Positions 48,482 to 57,054 of a stretch of 64,000 nucleotides of DNA are shown piece by piece (within the stretch, counting starts at the first letter, position 1; each line of letters begins with the position of its first letter). The notes beneath the pieces were generated by a model. It had not been told where the DNA came from. It was given only the letters and a program-made list of their open reading frames with translations, and did not search any database. Location: NCBI GenBank assembly GCA_027063305.1, contig JAMORY010000027.1:1-64000 (forward strand). The letters are read 5' to 3'. This DNA is from Sulfurovum sp. (GTDB lineage Bacteria; Campylobacterota; Campylobacteria; Campylobacterales; Sulfurovaceae). The position numbers were made by a program, and so were the translations under genes.

Positions 48482-48787
48482 ATGTCCTATCTTAAACATC
48501 TACTCTGGAGTACTTTAGCACTCATAGGCATAAGTGCCTGCGCCCAAAATGAACTACCTAGTAACCATGTGAACCTGCAAGGGATCGTCTATGTCAAAGG
48601 TAGTGCACCACACACCTATGTGGTCATTGAAGAGCAACAAAGTCATAAGAACTATAAGGTACGGAACCCTGAACGTTTTCACTTGATGGATCAACAGAAA
48701 AAAAGCCTTAATGTAGAGGCGATCATCATGAAAGAAGCGATCGGACCGGGATTCCCTGCAGAGATCGAGATCATCTCGATCAACTAG
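48482..48787 (+). CDS. Small putative lipoprotein, function unknown
   Basis: A 101-residue protein. Signal sequence MSYLKHLLWSTLALIGISAC with a lipobox-like end at Cys20, then a soluble domain with VNLQGIVYVKGSAPHTYVVIEEQQSHKNYKV, reminiscent of small OB- or carrier-like folds. No family recognised. It has AAGGAG upstream and follows the metalloprotease by 9 bp, so both are likely one unit. It could be an inhibitor, chaperone or partner of the protease, but nothing in sequence proves this. Confidence 0.7.
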   Translation: MSYLKHLLWSTLALIGISACAQNELPSNHVNLQGIVYVKGSAPHTYVVIEEQQSHKNYKVRNPERFHLMDQQKKSLNVEAIIMKEAIGPGFPAEIEIISIN

Positions 48788-48794
48788 AAGAAGG

Positions 48795-49502
48795 CTAATG
48801 TGCCTTCTGTAACAAGATCAACATCTTGTCCGCTTCATCCATACCGTAAAGGTAGATCTCCTCGGAAAATACGAACCCTAGTGAAGTAGAAGAAAGAATA
48901 TCCTCCAATGTATGGTAGTGCTGTGTGATCTTCTCTTGCATCTTTCTATAGCACGACCCCTCTTCTTCAAAAAGTGTAAAGTGCGCCTCATATACTCCAG
49001 ACGCATAATCACTGTCGATCGCCAAAAAACGCTTCTTATCCTCAACAACATACGCACCTACGGCAACATTCTCAAACCCATATGCCGTGTTCAGATCAAA
49101 AAGGAAATACCCCCCTGCGTTCAAGTGGTCACTGATACAAGAGAAGAACCGCTCCAATGCATCTTTTGACAAGTAGTTGACCATATCAAATACAGCTGTG
49201 ATCACATCATAGTGTTCTTTCTCATCACACAGATCGACCGCTTCCGCCTCTATACCTCTTTGCTTTGTACGAGAGACCATCTGGGGACTAAGGTCGATCC
49301 CCTTTACTCTGACAGAGGGAAAGTGGCTCTGTAGCGCTTCAAGATATGCACCGCTTCCGCAACCGACATCCAGTAATGTACGAAATGAGAGTGTGGAGAG
49401 CGTATTGTAGTAATAGCCGTAAAGTGTCTCTACCGCTTCTTCATTCTCGAGCATATCCTCGATCCTTGCATAAAGATCGAGCGATCGGGTTGTGTTAGCC
49501 AT
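48795..49502 (-). CDS. Class I SAM-dependent methyltransferase
   Basis: A 235-residue cytoplasmic methyltransferase. Motif I LLDVGCGSGAYLEAL (about 39-53), motif II GIDLSPQMV, then YDVITAVFDMVNYLS and FLFDLNTAYGFE give a standard Rossmann methyltransferase fold of the methyltransf_25 kind. The substrate is unknown. It overlaps hisG by 8 bp and is convergent with the small lipoprotein gene. Confidence 0.85.
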   Translation of the reverse strand: MANTTRSLDLYARIEDMLENEEAVETLYGYYYNTLSTLSFRTLLDVGCGSGAYLEALQSHFPSVRVKGIDLSPQMVSRTKQRGIEAEAVDLCDEKEHYDVITAVFDMVNYLSKDALERFFSCISDHLNAGGYFLFDLNTAYGFENVAVGAYVVEDKKRFLAIDSDYASGVYEAHFTLFEEEGSCYRKMQEKITQHYHTLEDILSSTSLGFVFSEEIYLYGMDEADKMLILLQKAH

Positions 49503-50115
49503 TTTTCTCTACTACTGCTTTGATCTCTTCATAGAGTGACAGAATTTCCCTCTTCTTGGCATAAAAGCTGTTCTTGTTTGCGATCAGATGTGCGGAAGAG
49601 GCCATGATATCTTCAGCTACTTTCAGCCCGTTCTCACGCATGGTATTGCCTGTTTCGACAATATCGACGATACAATCGGCCAATCCGACCAAGGGTGCCA
49701 GTTCAATGGAACCGTATAACTTTACCACCTCGACACCTACGGCCTTTTTTGCAAAGTAGTTCTTGGTAATATTGACCATCTTGGTTGCTACTTTAATGTT
49801 CGGACGGCTCCAGTCAAGGGCATCATCGTTCTTGATGCCAATGGCTACCTTACACTTTCCAAGCTGCATATCGAGAAGCTGAATGATATCAAGCTCTTTT
49901 TCGGTAATGACATCAAGCCCTACCACACCAATATCTGCTGCGCCATGTTCTACATATGTAGGCACATCCTGATTACGCACATTGAGGAAACGAAACCCCT
50001 CTTTCTCCATAATAAGTTCACGCCCTTCGAACTTGAACTCTCCACCGAATATTTCACTGAATATTTCCAAAGTCTGCTCAGCGATCCTACCTTTTGGAAG
50101 TGCGACGGTTAGCAT
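49495..50115 (-). CDS. hisG: HisG, ATP phosphoribosyltransferase, short form
   Basis: A 206-residue enzyme for the first step of histidine biosynthesis. MLTVALPKGRI, GAADIGVVGLDVITE, KVATKMVNITKNYF and LADCIVDIVETGNTMRENGL (PRPP-binding) are present. It lacks the C-terminal regulatory ACT-like domain, so it is the HisG-S form that needs HisZ for activity and feedback; hisZ is not in the window. Its SD (AAAGGAG) lies in the loop and 3' arm of a perfect 9-bp hairpin next to the ATG. Confidence 0.95.
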   Translation of the reverse strand: MLTVALPKGRIAEQTLEIFSEIFGGEFKFEGRELIMEKEGFRFLNVRNQDVPTYVEHGAADIGVVGLDVITEKELDIIQLLDMQLGKCKVAIGIKNDDALDWSRPNIKVATKMVNITKNYFAKKAVGVEVVKLYGSIELAPLVGLADCIVDIVETGNTMRENGLKVAEDIMASSAHLIANKNSFYAKKREILSLYEEIKAVVEKNG

Positions 50116-50116
50116 A

Positions 50117-50171
50117 GTTCACTCCTTTGGAGTGAACATACACAATTTTGGCATACATTGCTACACAATGC
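50117..50171 (-). repeat. Composite hairpin-heptamer element, copy K, upstream of hisG
   Basis: On the minus strand, hairpin 1 is GCATTGT/GCAATGT (50171 to 50155) with loop GTA, then ATGCC. The array is nearly lost (AAAATTGTGTAT). Hairpin 2 is perfect: plus-strand GTTCACTCC (50117-50125), TTT, GGAGTGAAC (50129-50137). The minus strand reads AAAGGAG in loop and 3' arm, one base before the hisG ATG. Confidence 0.75.
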
Positions 50172-50215
50172 TTTTATTTTTTGATTCATATCATATATCC
50201 TTCGTACAAATAGAA

Positions 50216-50273
50216 GTATCGCCAAGCGATACATACCATCATTCTTAATTCTTAATTCTTAATTCTTAATTCT
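50216..50273 (+). repeat. Composite hairpin-heptamer element, copy F, running into the coaX 3' end
   Basis: Hairpin 1 GTATCGC (50216-50222), loop CAA, GCGATAC (50226-50232), ATACC, linker ATC, then four perfect ATTCTTA units and a fraction (50241-50273). The coaX stop codon (plus TTA 50252-50254) is within the second unit, and units three and four encode the last residues of CoaX. Confidence 0.9.
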
Positions 50274-50896
50274 GTACTCGCCTGCAAGGCATATCCCATA
50301 CCTTTGAACACAAGTGTTTCATCATGGATCGCACCCCGAAAAAAACTGGAGACCAATGCTCCGTCCCCACCGGTGATGTAAAGTGGTCTCTTTGGTGTAT
50401 GCTTCTCTATGAGTGTTTTAATGGATGCGATTATACCATAGCTTATCTGCTCTTTGGTTGTAAGCGGTAAACGGGTCAGATCGACCGAAGCATCCAAGGG
50501 AACATCCAACACTTCAGAGATCGATGCATAGCTTTGCAGCATCGCTTTGATACCGGGGAAGATATAACCACCTTTGTAGATACCTCTCTCCATTACATCC
50601 ACCGTCATGGCAGAACCCGCATCAACGAACACTCCATTATCGTGGCTTAGGCACAATGCCTTTCTATCCACACCCATCGTCTCATACTCACCCGGAAGCG
50701 ATATGATTGAAGAGATATTCTCCCACCCTTCAATACACCCTATCTGACGCTCTATATGGCTATTGACAGAAATGTATTTAAGCGGTTTATTCCTATACTG
50801 TTCGATGGCATCACGGTAACGTAGGTGTACCACCTCTTCTCCGTCATAGATGTGAAAATGGGTATTGCCGATGTCAGCTAAAAGCATTTTTTGCAT
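50252..50896 (-). CDS. coaX: CoaX, type III pantothenate kinase
   Basis: A 214-residue acetate-and-sugar-kinase-fold enzyme that starts coenzyme A synthesis. MLLADIGNTHFHIYD contains the phosphate loop (D-x-G-N-T), GVDRKALCLSHDNGVFVDAGSAMTVDVM is the family core with catalytic Asp, and YIFPGIKAMLQSYA follows. Length is slightly below the family norm. The last residues ELRIKN and the stop are encoded by the heptamer array of element F. The ATG at 50896 is chosen over the TTG one codon upstream. Confidence 0.9.
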   Translation of the reverse strand: MQKMLLADIGNTHFHIYDGEEVVHLRYRDAIEQYRNKPLKYISVNSHIERQIGCIEGWENISSIISLPGEYETMGVDRKALCLSHDNGVFVDAGSAMTVDVMERGIYKGGYIFPGIKAMLQSYASISEVLDVPLDASVDLTRLPLTTKEQISYGIIASIKTLIEKHTPKRPLYITGGDGALVSSFFRGAIHDETLVFKGMGYALQASTELRIKN

Positions 50897-50942
50897 CAAA
50901 CCTTTCCTTCGGTAGGCCTAAATCTACCCTATATTAATAAAA

Positions 50943-50995
50943 GCATTGCACAGTAGTGCATACAATAACTATTCACTTTGCGATGAAATCGCAAA
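50943..50995 (+). repeat. Composite hairpin-heptamer element, copy G, at the 3' end of the 50969-51310 gene
   Basis: Hairpin 1 GCATTGC (50943-50949), loop ACA, GTAGTGC (50953-50959; two wobble pairs), ATACA, then a short array ATAACTATTCACT. Hairpin 2 TTTGCGAT (50977-50984), GAA, ATCGCAAA (50988-50995) lies inside the coding region. The stop codon (plus CTA 50969-50971) is in the array. Confidence 0.75.
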
Positions 50996-51310
50996 CACCC
51001 GCCATCCATTCTCTTCAAGCATTGCCTTGGCATGAGAACAGAGCGGCGCTTTGATAATGATATATTTTTTGTTGATCTTGCTGTCGATATAGCGCTCCAA
51101 TTTTTCATGCAGTGCCATCAACTCCTGCACCTCTTTACGCAACACCCTGCTCTTTTTTTCAAGCACCATCACCAGTGCATAGTAACCCTTCAGATCCACC
51201 CCTATATAGAGCCCTACTCTCTTACGTGAACCGATCTCTTTAGGTGTGATCTCTTTGAAGGATTTAAAAATGATCCTCTTTTGCTGTAAAAACTCTACGA
51301 TCTCTTTCAT
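50969..51310 (-). CDS. Small basic protein of unknown function
   Basis: A 113-residue protein with many Lys, Arg and Glu. The core strand pattern KRVGLYIGVDLKGYYALVMVLEKKSRVL, then a helix KEVQELMALHEKLERYIDSK and a strand KYIIIKAPLCSHAKAMLEENGWRVFAI, suggests a compact alpha/beta fold of the nuclease or RNA-binding type. Not recognised. It lies downstream of the xer recombinase gene by 19 bp. The last codons and the stop lie in repeat element G, so the C-terminus may vary between strains. Confidence 0.65.
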   Translation of the reverse strand: MKEIVEFLQQKRIIFKSFKEITPKEIGSRKRVGLYIGVDLKGYYALVMVLEKKSRVLRKEVQELMALHEKLERYIDSKINKKYIIIKAPLCSHAKAMLEENGWRVFAISSQSE

Positions 51311-51329
51311 ATCTCTATCTTAGCCTATC

Positions 51330-52145
51330 TTAGCTCAAAGGATGATAACTTCGCATCGTCTCTTGTAGGTTATGCTTCTGGATATGTGTGTATATTTGCG
51401 TTGTCTCCAGCGAACTGTGACCTAAGAGTTCCTGAACCACCCGTAGATCGGCACCGCCGATGATAAGAGAAGAGGCGAAGGAGTGTCGCAGAACATGTGG
51501 GGAAACACCAAGGTATTTTTTGACGATCTTATACGCACTGATGCGGCTAAGCGGCTCACCACGGTAATTAAGCCAGATATAACTGCTTGCCATCGTCTGC
51601 TTTTCAAGGTAAGCTTCAAGCGCTTCTACCGCCACGGGTGCAAGTGGGACGACACGCTCTTTCTCTCCTTTGGCAAAACGTATCTTCAGCCATCCTTCGA
51701 GTATGTCACTTCGCTGGGCATTAAGCGCTTCACTGACACGGCACCCACTGGCATAGAGAAAAAGAATAAGCGCATAGTCACGCAAGCCTTGAAGGGTGCT
51801 TCTGTCTATGAGCTCCAACCCGGCCATGATCTCTTCGGGACTTAGATATTTAGGCAGGTTCCTAGGTACTTTTGCCATAGGGATCTTGATCTTCTCATGG
51901 GTAAAGTTCTGACGGTGACAGAAAGCAAAAAAAGTATTGATAGAAGAGAGTTTTCTATTGAGAGTACGTTTGTTCTCAAACACAGAGAGGAAGGAGAGCA
52001 CATCGGCACTCTCCAGTTTTGTCAACGACTTTTTGACCCGCTCTTCAAGCTGTTTGAGATCTCCTAGATAGGAGGAGACCGTCAGTTCATCAAGTGCCTT
52101 TGTAACACTTAGATACTCCTCAAAGGCTAAGAGGATATCACTCAT
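51330..52145 (-). CDS. Xer-type tyrosine recombinase (XerH/XerD-like)
   Basis: About 271 residues from ATG 52145. An N-terminal SAM-like core-binding domain (about 1-95) and the catalytic domain with the R-K-H-R-H-Y set: Arg in SGCRVSEAL, Lys in FAKGEKERVVPL, HVLRHSFA, LGHSSLETTQIYTH (nucleophile Tyr). Xer proteins resolve chromosome dimers at dif. Campylobacterota use a single recombinase (XerH/difH); this is the housekeeping type by context, though it is shorter than XerH of Campylobacter (about 350). No dif site is seen nearby. A TTG start at 52166 overlapping the preceding gene is possible. Confidence 0.82.
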   Translation of the reverse strand: MSDILLAFEEYLSVTKALDELTVSSYLGDLKQLEERVKKSLTKLESADVLSFLSVFENKRTLNRKLSSINTFFAFCHRQNFTHEKIKIPMAKVPRNLPKYLSPEEIMAGLELIDRSTLQGLRDYALILFLYASGCRVSEALNAQRSDILEGWLKIRFAKGEKERVVPLAPVAVEALEAYLEKQTMASSYIWLNYRGEPLSRISAYKIVKKYLGVSPHVLRHSFASSLIIGGADLRVVQELLGHSSLETTQIYTHIQKHNLQETMRSYHPLS

Positions 52146-52155
52146 ACACTTAACT

Positions 52156-53166
52156 TTAGTATCCAAGCTGATCGAGCTGGATGATCACACCATCCTTATA
52201 GAGTTTCCCGTCGGCAATAAATACCGGAGACTCCACCTCACCCACGTCATATATCTTATAGTGTTTCAAGGAAGGATCGAGTACGATCAATGAACCTTGT
52301 TTATCGAGAGCATAGACCTTATTGTGATAGACCGTAGCAGCAGAGTATTGTGCGAACTTGAACTTCTGCTTCGCTTTTTCAGACAGCAGCGTATCAAACT
52401 TAACGATCTCACCCTCTTTACTGAAGAGATAAATATCTCCTTGAGAAACAGCGATCTCCGCGATATTCGCCCGTTTGGTGAACTCACCTTCCGTTCCAAG
52501 TGTCAACAGCTTCTTCGGCGTTGCCGCGACAAGTGTATCTCCACTACGAGTAAGATATACGATATTGTTAAAGACCTTATCACTGCTTAGATAGACCACT
52601 TTATAGAGCTCCGGCTCATTCACATCAAATATGATCAACTTTCCATCAAGTACGGGCATGACGACCAGTGTATCGATAAAAAGAGGACTTGCAGCCCGCG
52701 CATCGATCGCAAATGTACGCTCAGAACGGTTCTCTGTCACTTTTTTATTCTGTGCAAGACTATAGACACCAAAGGCATTACTGTTCAAGATATATGCGAT
52801 CAACCCGTTCTTGATACTTGCGGAAACGACCGGCATATCGAAGCTGATCTCTTTGATGACTTTTCCGCTTTTACGATCGATGACCTTAAGCATTCCCTGA
52901 TCGTTACCCGCTAGCACATAACGGCCGCTCTCACTGAGAAAGTAGTATCCCTCTTGCAGTTTGATCTTACTGATACCGTGTTTATCGATAAATCGCCCAT
53001 CTGCCAATGTCGCACCATCTCTACTGATATCAACGATCACACCGTCATAGTGCTGAAGTGCTTTCTCTGCACTAAAAGCCTGTTTGGGTTCAAAATACTT
53101 CTTGGAACTGCAACCTAAAAAGAGCATAGAGGCTGCGACAGCGGAGGTGAGGATAAATAATCTCAT
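52156..53166 (-). CDS. Beta-propeller lipoprotein, BamB-like
   Basis: A 336-residue lipoprotein with signal MRLFILTSAVAASMLFLGC. The rest is built of WD/PQQ-like blades, e.g. GRYVLAGNDQGMLKVIDRKSGKVIKEI, DTLVVMPVLDGKLIIFDVNEPELYKVV and NKVYALDKQGSLIVLDPSLKHYKI. Length is a little below E. coli BamB (about 390). It lies directly after a YfgM-like gene, the same pair as in gammaproteobacteria, which supports a role in outer-membrane protein assembly. Symbol withheld because the blades are diverged. Confidence 0.75.
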   Translation of the reverse strand: MRLFILTSAVAASMLFLGCSSKKYFEPKQAFSAEKALQHYDGVIVDISRDGATLADGRFIDKHGISKIKLQEGYYFLSESGRYVLAGNDQGMLKVIDRKSGKVIKEISFDMPVVSASIKNGLIAYILNSNAFGVYSLAQNKKVTENRSERTFAIDARAASPLFIDTLVVMPVLDGKLIIFDVNEPELYKVVYLSSDKVFNNIVYLTRSGDTLVAATPKKLLTLGTEGEFTKRANIAEIAVSQGDIYLFSKEGEIVKFDTLLSEKAKQKFKFAQYSAATVYHNKVYALDKQGSLIVLDPSLKHYKIYDVGEVESPVFIADGKLYKDGVIIQLDQLGY

Positions 53167-53744
53167 TATTTTGCCTTTAGTGTGGAGTGCTCCAACAGAC
53201 GTGCCAATGCAGCAATAGGTGAACGTTCATCGATCAACGTCAACTTCTCTTTTGCCTTGGCAACATCACCCTGTTTGATCGCTATATAAGCCTCTTCAAA
53301 GTAGGAAAGTTCCTTGTAAAGCTTGGAATCAACCGGCACCTTTACGATCGCACCTTTGGTATAGCGGCTCATATCTGCTAGAATATCGTTCTGCCCACTG
53401 CTTAAGTCCGTAAGTGTCTGCGTATCTTGCTTCTTTGCTGCCTGTGAAAAGCGGTAAAGCTCGAAAAGTTTAGGATTATTCTCCTCTAGTGCCTTCATCG
53501 CCGCCTGATCTTCAGGGTTCTTTTCAAGCTTTAAGAGCGCCTGATTGGCTGCTTCCAACTTTGAAGCATGTACTGCATCCATCACGCTTGTAGCGATCAC
53601 AAAGAGCAGCACTGCCCCCACGATCCCCAAGATCACGACTTTATATTTTTTATAGAACGTCTCCAGTTTAAACGCGCTTTCAAGCACCTTTTCATCACTG
53701 CTTAGTTCTTTTTTTACATACTCTACATCATCTTTAATGCTCAC
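53166..53744 (-). CDS. YfgM-like single-pass membrane protein with TPR-like periplasmic domain
   Basis: A 192-residue protein. A short cytoplasmic part (about 1-35), one transmembrane helix (VVILGIVGAVLLFVIATSV, about 35-53) and a helical, Ala/Glu/Lys-rich periplasmic domain with TPR-like pattern (EAANQALLKLEKNPEDQAAMKALEENNPKLFELYRFSQAA; SYFEEAYIAIKQGDVAKAKEKLTLI). YfgM homologues bind the Sec translocon and periplasmic chaperones. It overlaps the BamB-like gene by one base (53166). Confidence 0.75.
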   Translation of the reverse strand: MSIKDDVEYVKKELSSDEKVLESAFKLETFYKKYKVVILGIVGAVLLFVIATSVMDAVHASKLEAANQALLKLEKNPEDQAAMKALEENNPKLFELYRFSQAAKKQDTQTLTDLSSGQNDILADMSRYTKGAIVKVPVDSKLYKELSYFEEAYIAIKQGDVAKAKEKLTLIDERSPIAALARLLEHSTLKAK

Positions 53745-53807
53745 GGTCGCACTCCCTTACGTTAATTAATATAGTTATTATTATACCTTTTGGAGTTAAA
53801 AAGCGGG

Positions 53808-56027
53808 TTATAACTCAACAACCGTAATACCAAGGTTCCCCGGCATACGGTAGAACTTCTGTATTTTAGGATGTTGCTTGAGATAGTCTGTCACCAGTTT
53901 CGCCAGCACACCCCCGCCTGTTCCATGAATGATCTGTACTTCACTTAAACCGTTAACAAGGGCATCAGAGAGGAATTTATCTACCGTATCGATCGCTTCA
54001 TCACCATACATTCCTAAAAGTTTGACCGAAACGGTCGCACCGCTCTTTTCAACATGATGGGTCGATTTTTTTGGCTTTTTAGGTGCTTTGACCTTTGGGG
54101 TATCCTGCCGTTTTTTCAAAGCTTTAAGCGGCACACGCATCTTCATTCCATCTACAAGGATCGTTGCATCCTTGCCACGAATGGAGAGCAGTTCCCCTTT
54201 ATGCGAACGGTACTTGATCTTGTCACCCTCTTTGAGCGGTTCAGGCTCTTTAAGTGCTGCTTCTTTGACTTCTACCTGCTTACGCTTATGTGCTTCATTA
54301 AGAAGGCGTCTGCCCTCGGTCGACTCTTTGGCTTTGAGCGCTTCACGCGCCTTTTTGGTCGCTGCATTATAGCGGTTCTCCAGTGTCGCCAAAGCTTTTC
54401 TATGCTGCTCTTTGAGATTCTCCTCGGTATCAATGAGCTTTTGCTTCTGCCTCTCTACCGACTTTAGCTCTTCATCGATCTGTGCGATCTTCTGTCGCAT
54501 CTGCCGTTCCAGTGTCGTGGACTTCTCAATAAGTTCATTAAGGTTCTCCTTATCCTCTCCGTACACCTCTTTGGCACGGTTGACGATAGCAGGAGGCACA
54601 CCGTAACGCTGTGCTGTCTCAAAGGCATAGCTTTTTCCTATACTTCCTTGCAAGAAAGTATAGGTCGGCACCCTTCTCTCCTCATCATAGAGCGCTGCAA
54701 TAAGCTCCACATCATCATCACTTGCCATCAGTGACGCCAGACGCTTATGGTGCGTGGTGACCACAAAGCTGATCCCTTTTCTTTTCAGCTCCTCCAGCAT
54801 GACACGGAAAAGCGATGCTGCCTCATCAGAATCGGTTCCCAACTCGATCTCATCCACACCGACAATAGCATTCTCTTTACTAAAAAGCTTGGCGAACTCC
54901 TGCATCCGTCCGGCAAACGTGGAGATATCGTTCTTGACAGACTGAGGATCATCGATAACCGCTTCAATATGCTTATAGTGCCCTACCCGTGTACGGGTAA
55001 CATCACATTTGAACGGAAGGAGGTACTTACTCATGTAAACTGCCGAAAGTATCGACTTAAGCAGCATCGTTTTCCCTCCGGCGTTCACTCCTGTAACCAG
55101 TAGGATAGGACGATCCATAGAGATGCTTACCGGTACGGGGTTCTCTATGGCAGGGTGTGCGAAATCATGGAGAATGACCCCTTTTTGTTTGGAAGGGAGA
55201 ACGAACTCATACTCTTTCGCCCGAGCAAAGCTCACACGTGCTTGATAGTGGTCGAAACGATCATACGCTTTGTCCAAAAAGCTCAGAAATCTCTCCCACT
55301 CGAAAAAAGTAGCTGATATCTCTTTACAGTAGCGGTATATCACTTCCGAGCGATCACTCAAGAGTGCCGCTTCTTTCTCCTTAAGATGCGTAACGGTCTG
55401 AGGGATGATATAGAAAAACCCTCCCGCACTTCGCCCAACAACCGTCGCTTTAATAGCATGGTTGAACCCGCCTCTAACCAACAAGGTCTCTTCTCCGCCG
55501 TGAAAATGCACCTGCGTATCGACAAGGTAATCTTGCAATTTGGCAGCATGGGTCAAACGATATAGCGTCTCTTTGATCTCTTTACGGTTATACTTCAAGG
55601 CTTGTTCCAGCTGCATCAAGGTCTCGTCTTTCTCAGGATTGATCTCTCCCTCTTCCGTAAAGTAACCGATTATCTCCATGATCGATTCAGGGATCTCTAT
55701 CTCACCTATCCAGCTTGCAAGCGGTTCAGGAAGTGTTAACGCCTTCAACTTATTGAAATAGGAGATGATCTTGACGAAAGAGAATATCTCTTCCAGTGCC
55801 AACACCCCTTGTTTGCGAATGACATTGAGCTCTCTCTCAAGTACCGGCACTTTATCGGGCTGAGGGAACTGTACGTTCGATAGTGCGGTAATATAGCGAT
55901 AATGCTGGTTGATATCGCCTGGGATCGCTACAGGCTTCTTTCGAGAAAAGAAATCCTCGAACTGTAAAATATAACCGTCAAGATCGAGTTTTTGTACGAT
56001 CGATCTCTCCTTACTCTTGTGTGGCAC
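53808..56027 (-). CDS. mutS2: MutS2, Smr-domain endonuclease/ribosome-rescue ATPase
   Basis: A 739-residue MutS-family protein lacking the mismatch-recognition domain. Lever and clamp helices precede the ATPase with Walker A GVNAGGKTMLLKS, the family IVGVDEIELGTDSDEAAS (Walker B and signature) and VTTHHKRLA. A long charged coiled coil (about 490-610), a KOW-like segment and the C-terminal Smr nuclease domain (QIIHGTGGGVLAKLV, H-G-x-G) follow. MutS2 suppresses recombination and in some bacteria splits collided ribosomes. GTG start with AAGGAAAGAG upstream. It is divergent from an AraC regulator. Confidence 0.93.
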   Translation of the reverse strand: MPHKSKERSIVQKLDLDGYILQFEDFFSRKKPVAIPGDINQHYRYITALSNVQFPQPDKVPVLERELNVIRKQGVLALEEIFSFVKIISYFNKLKALTLPEPLASWIGEIEIPESIMEIIGYFTEEGEINPEKDETLMQLEQALKYNRKEIKETLYRLTHAAKLQDYLVDTQVHFHGGEETLLVRGGFNHAIKATVVGRSAGGFFYIIPQTVTHLKEKEAALLSDRSEVIYRYCKEISATFFEWERFLSFLDKAYDRFDHYQARVSFARAKEYEFVLPSKQKGVILHDFAHPAIENPVPVSISMDRPILLVTGVNAGGKTMLLKSILSAVYMSKYLLPFKCDVTRTRVGHYKHIEAVIDDPQSVKNDISTFAGRMQEFAKLFSKENAIVGVDEIELGTDSDEAASLFRVMLEELKRKGISFVVTTHHKRLASLMASDDDVELIAALYDEERRVPTYTFLQGSIGKSYAFETAQRYGVPPAIVNRAKEVYGEDKENLNELIEKSTTLERQMRQKIAQIDEELKSVERQKQKLIDTEENLKEQHRKALATLENRYNAATKKAREALKAKESTEGRRLLNEAHKRKQVEVKEAALKEPEPLKEGDKIKYRSHKGELLSIRGKDATILVDGMKMRVPLKALKKRQDTPKVKAPKKPKKSTHHVEKSGATVSVKLLGMYGDEAIDTVDKFLSDALVNGLSEVQIIHGTGGGVLAKLVTDYLKQHPKIQKFYRMPGNLGITVVEL

Positions 56028-56096
56028 GTCTCTTTCCTTGGAAAATTAATTGTGCATTATACTATAAAACGTGCGTGAAACATCAGCTTTTTTGAC

Positions 56097-56102
56097 TATA
56101 AT
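56097..56102 (+). promoter_or_regulatory. -10 element implying a leaderless transcript of the AraC gene
   Basis: TATAAT, with 7 bp between it and the ATG at 56110. A GTG start at 56071 in the same frame exists upstream, but has no clear SD. Confidence 0.45.
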
Positions 56103-56109
56103 ACCCCTT

Positions 56110-57054
56110 ATGGAAGCGAAAAAACCCGTATATATTCATCAATCTTTCAGAGACAGTGATCTCATGACAAAAAGTACACTTAACTGGCAGTACGATACTG
56201 TTTACAAGTTAATGCCTAATGCGCTACAAGGAGAGAATACCGCACTTGTTTTCCCCTCTTTACAACTCTCCTATGCACATAGAAGCGGAGGCATACTCTA
56301 TACGGTAACTTCACCCAAAGGCATGCTCTCTGTAGGGATCATCGAACGTTGTGACGATAAAGCATGCTTTGGTGAGACCAAACTGCAAAAAGGGGATATC
56401 GTCTTCTTTGATGACAAGAAACCCAACAATCTGATCACCAGCGGAACCTTTGTGACATCGATCATAGGGATACCCAAAAAGTATCATAGACAGCTTGCCC
56501 AAAGATTGGCATTGGAGTCAGGAAAGGTCATACGTGATACCAATAGCGAACTCTCTACTATGCTGCAAGAGATCCTCTCTCACTTTCGGCAAGACCCTTC
56601 TTTGTTCGACCTTCCTAGTACACAGGTTGAGACAGAAGAGAAGCTTATAGCAAAAATCGAGAAGCTCTTAGAGGATCAGACCCCCTATTCCCCAAAACTC
56701 ACAAAAGGGGAGAGGATCGCACTCCAGATACGAGACAGAATATATAAGCGTATTACCAAAAAGGTGACGATCACCTCTTTGGCAGAAGAGTTCGGTGTAA
56801 GTGAGCAGACACTACAGAATGCATTCAAGTCGCTCTTTGGGATGACACCCAATAAGTTTTTACGGAACCTCAAACTCAACCATGTGCGAAAAGTGCTGAT
56901 CAACGCTTCTCCCGAAGAAGAGACCATCGTACATGTAGCCAACCGTTGGGGATTCACCCATATGGGGCACTTTTCCCGCTACTACACCGACCTCTTCGGT
57001 GAGAACCCGTCCGTTACACTACAACGCCGATCCGGTAACATCCCTAGCACATAG
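56110..57054 (+). CDS. AraC-family transcriptional regulator
   Basis: A 314-residue protein from ATG 56110. An N-terminal cupin-like sensor domain (about 40-140) leads via a helical linker to two helix-turn-helix motifs (about 220-314): VTITSLAEEFGVSEQTLQNAFKSLFGMTPNKFLRNLKL and NRWGFTHMGHFSRYYTDLFGENPS. The C-terminus has the AraC family signature. TATAAT at 56097-56102 ends 7 bp before the ATG and no SD is seen, so the mRNA may be leaderless. The next gene, a GDSL esterase, starts at the base after this stop codon, so it may be a regulatory target. Confidence 0.85.
   Translation: MEAKKPVYIHQSFRDSDLMTKSTLNWQYDTVYKLMPNALQGENTALVFPSLQLSYAHRSGGILYTVTSPKGMLSVGIIERCDDKACFGETKLQKGDIVFFDDKKPNNLITSGTFVTSIIGIPKKYHRQLAQRLALESGKVIRDTNSELSTMLQEILSHFRQDPSLFDLPSTQVETEEKLIAKIEKLLEDQTPYSPKLTKGERIALQIRDRIYKRITKKVTITSLAEEFGVSEQTLQNAFKSLFGMTPNKFLRNLKLNHVRKVLINASPEEETIVHVANRWGFTHMGHFSRYYTDLFGENPSVTLQRRSGNIPST

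Noticed and set aside
51330-52145. Tyrosine recombinase as an integrase of a mobile element
   Set aside because: It is next to housekeeping genes, with no attachment-site repeats, tRNA or phage genes. The motifs fit a Xer dimer-resolution enzyme.
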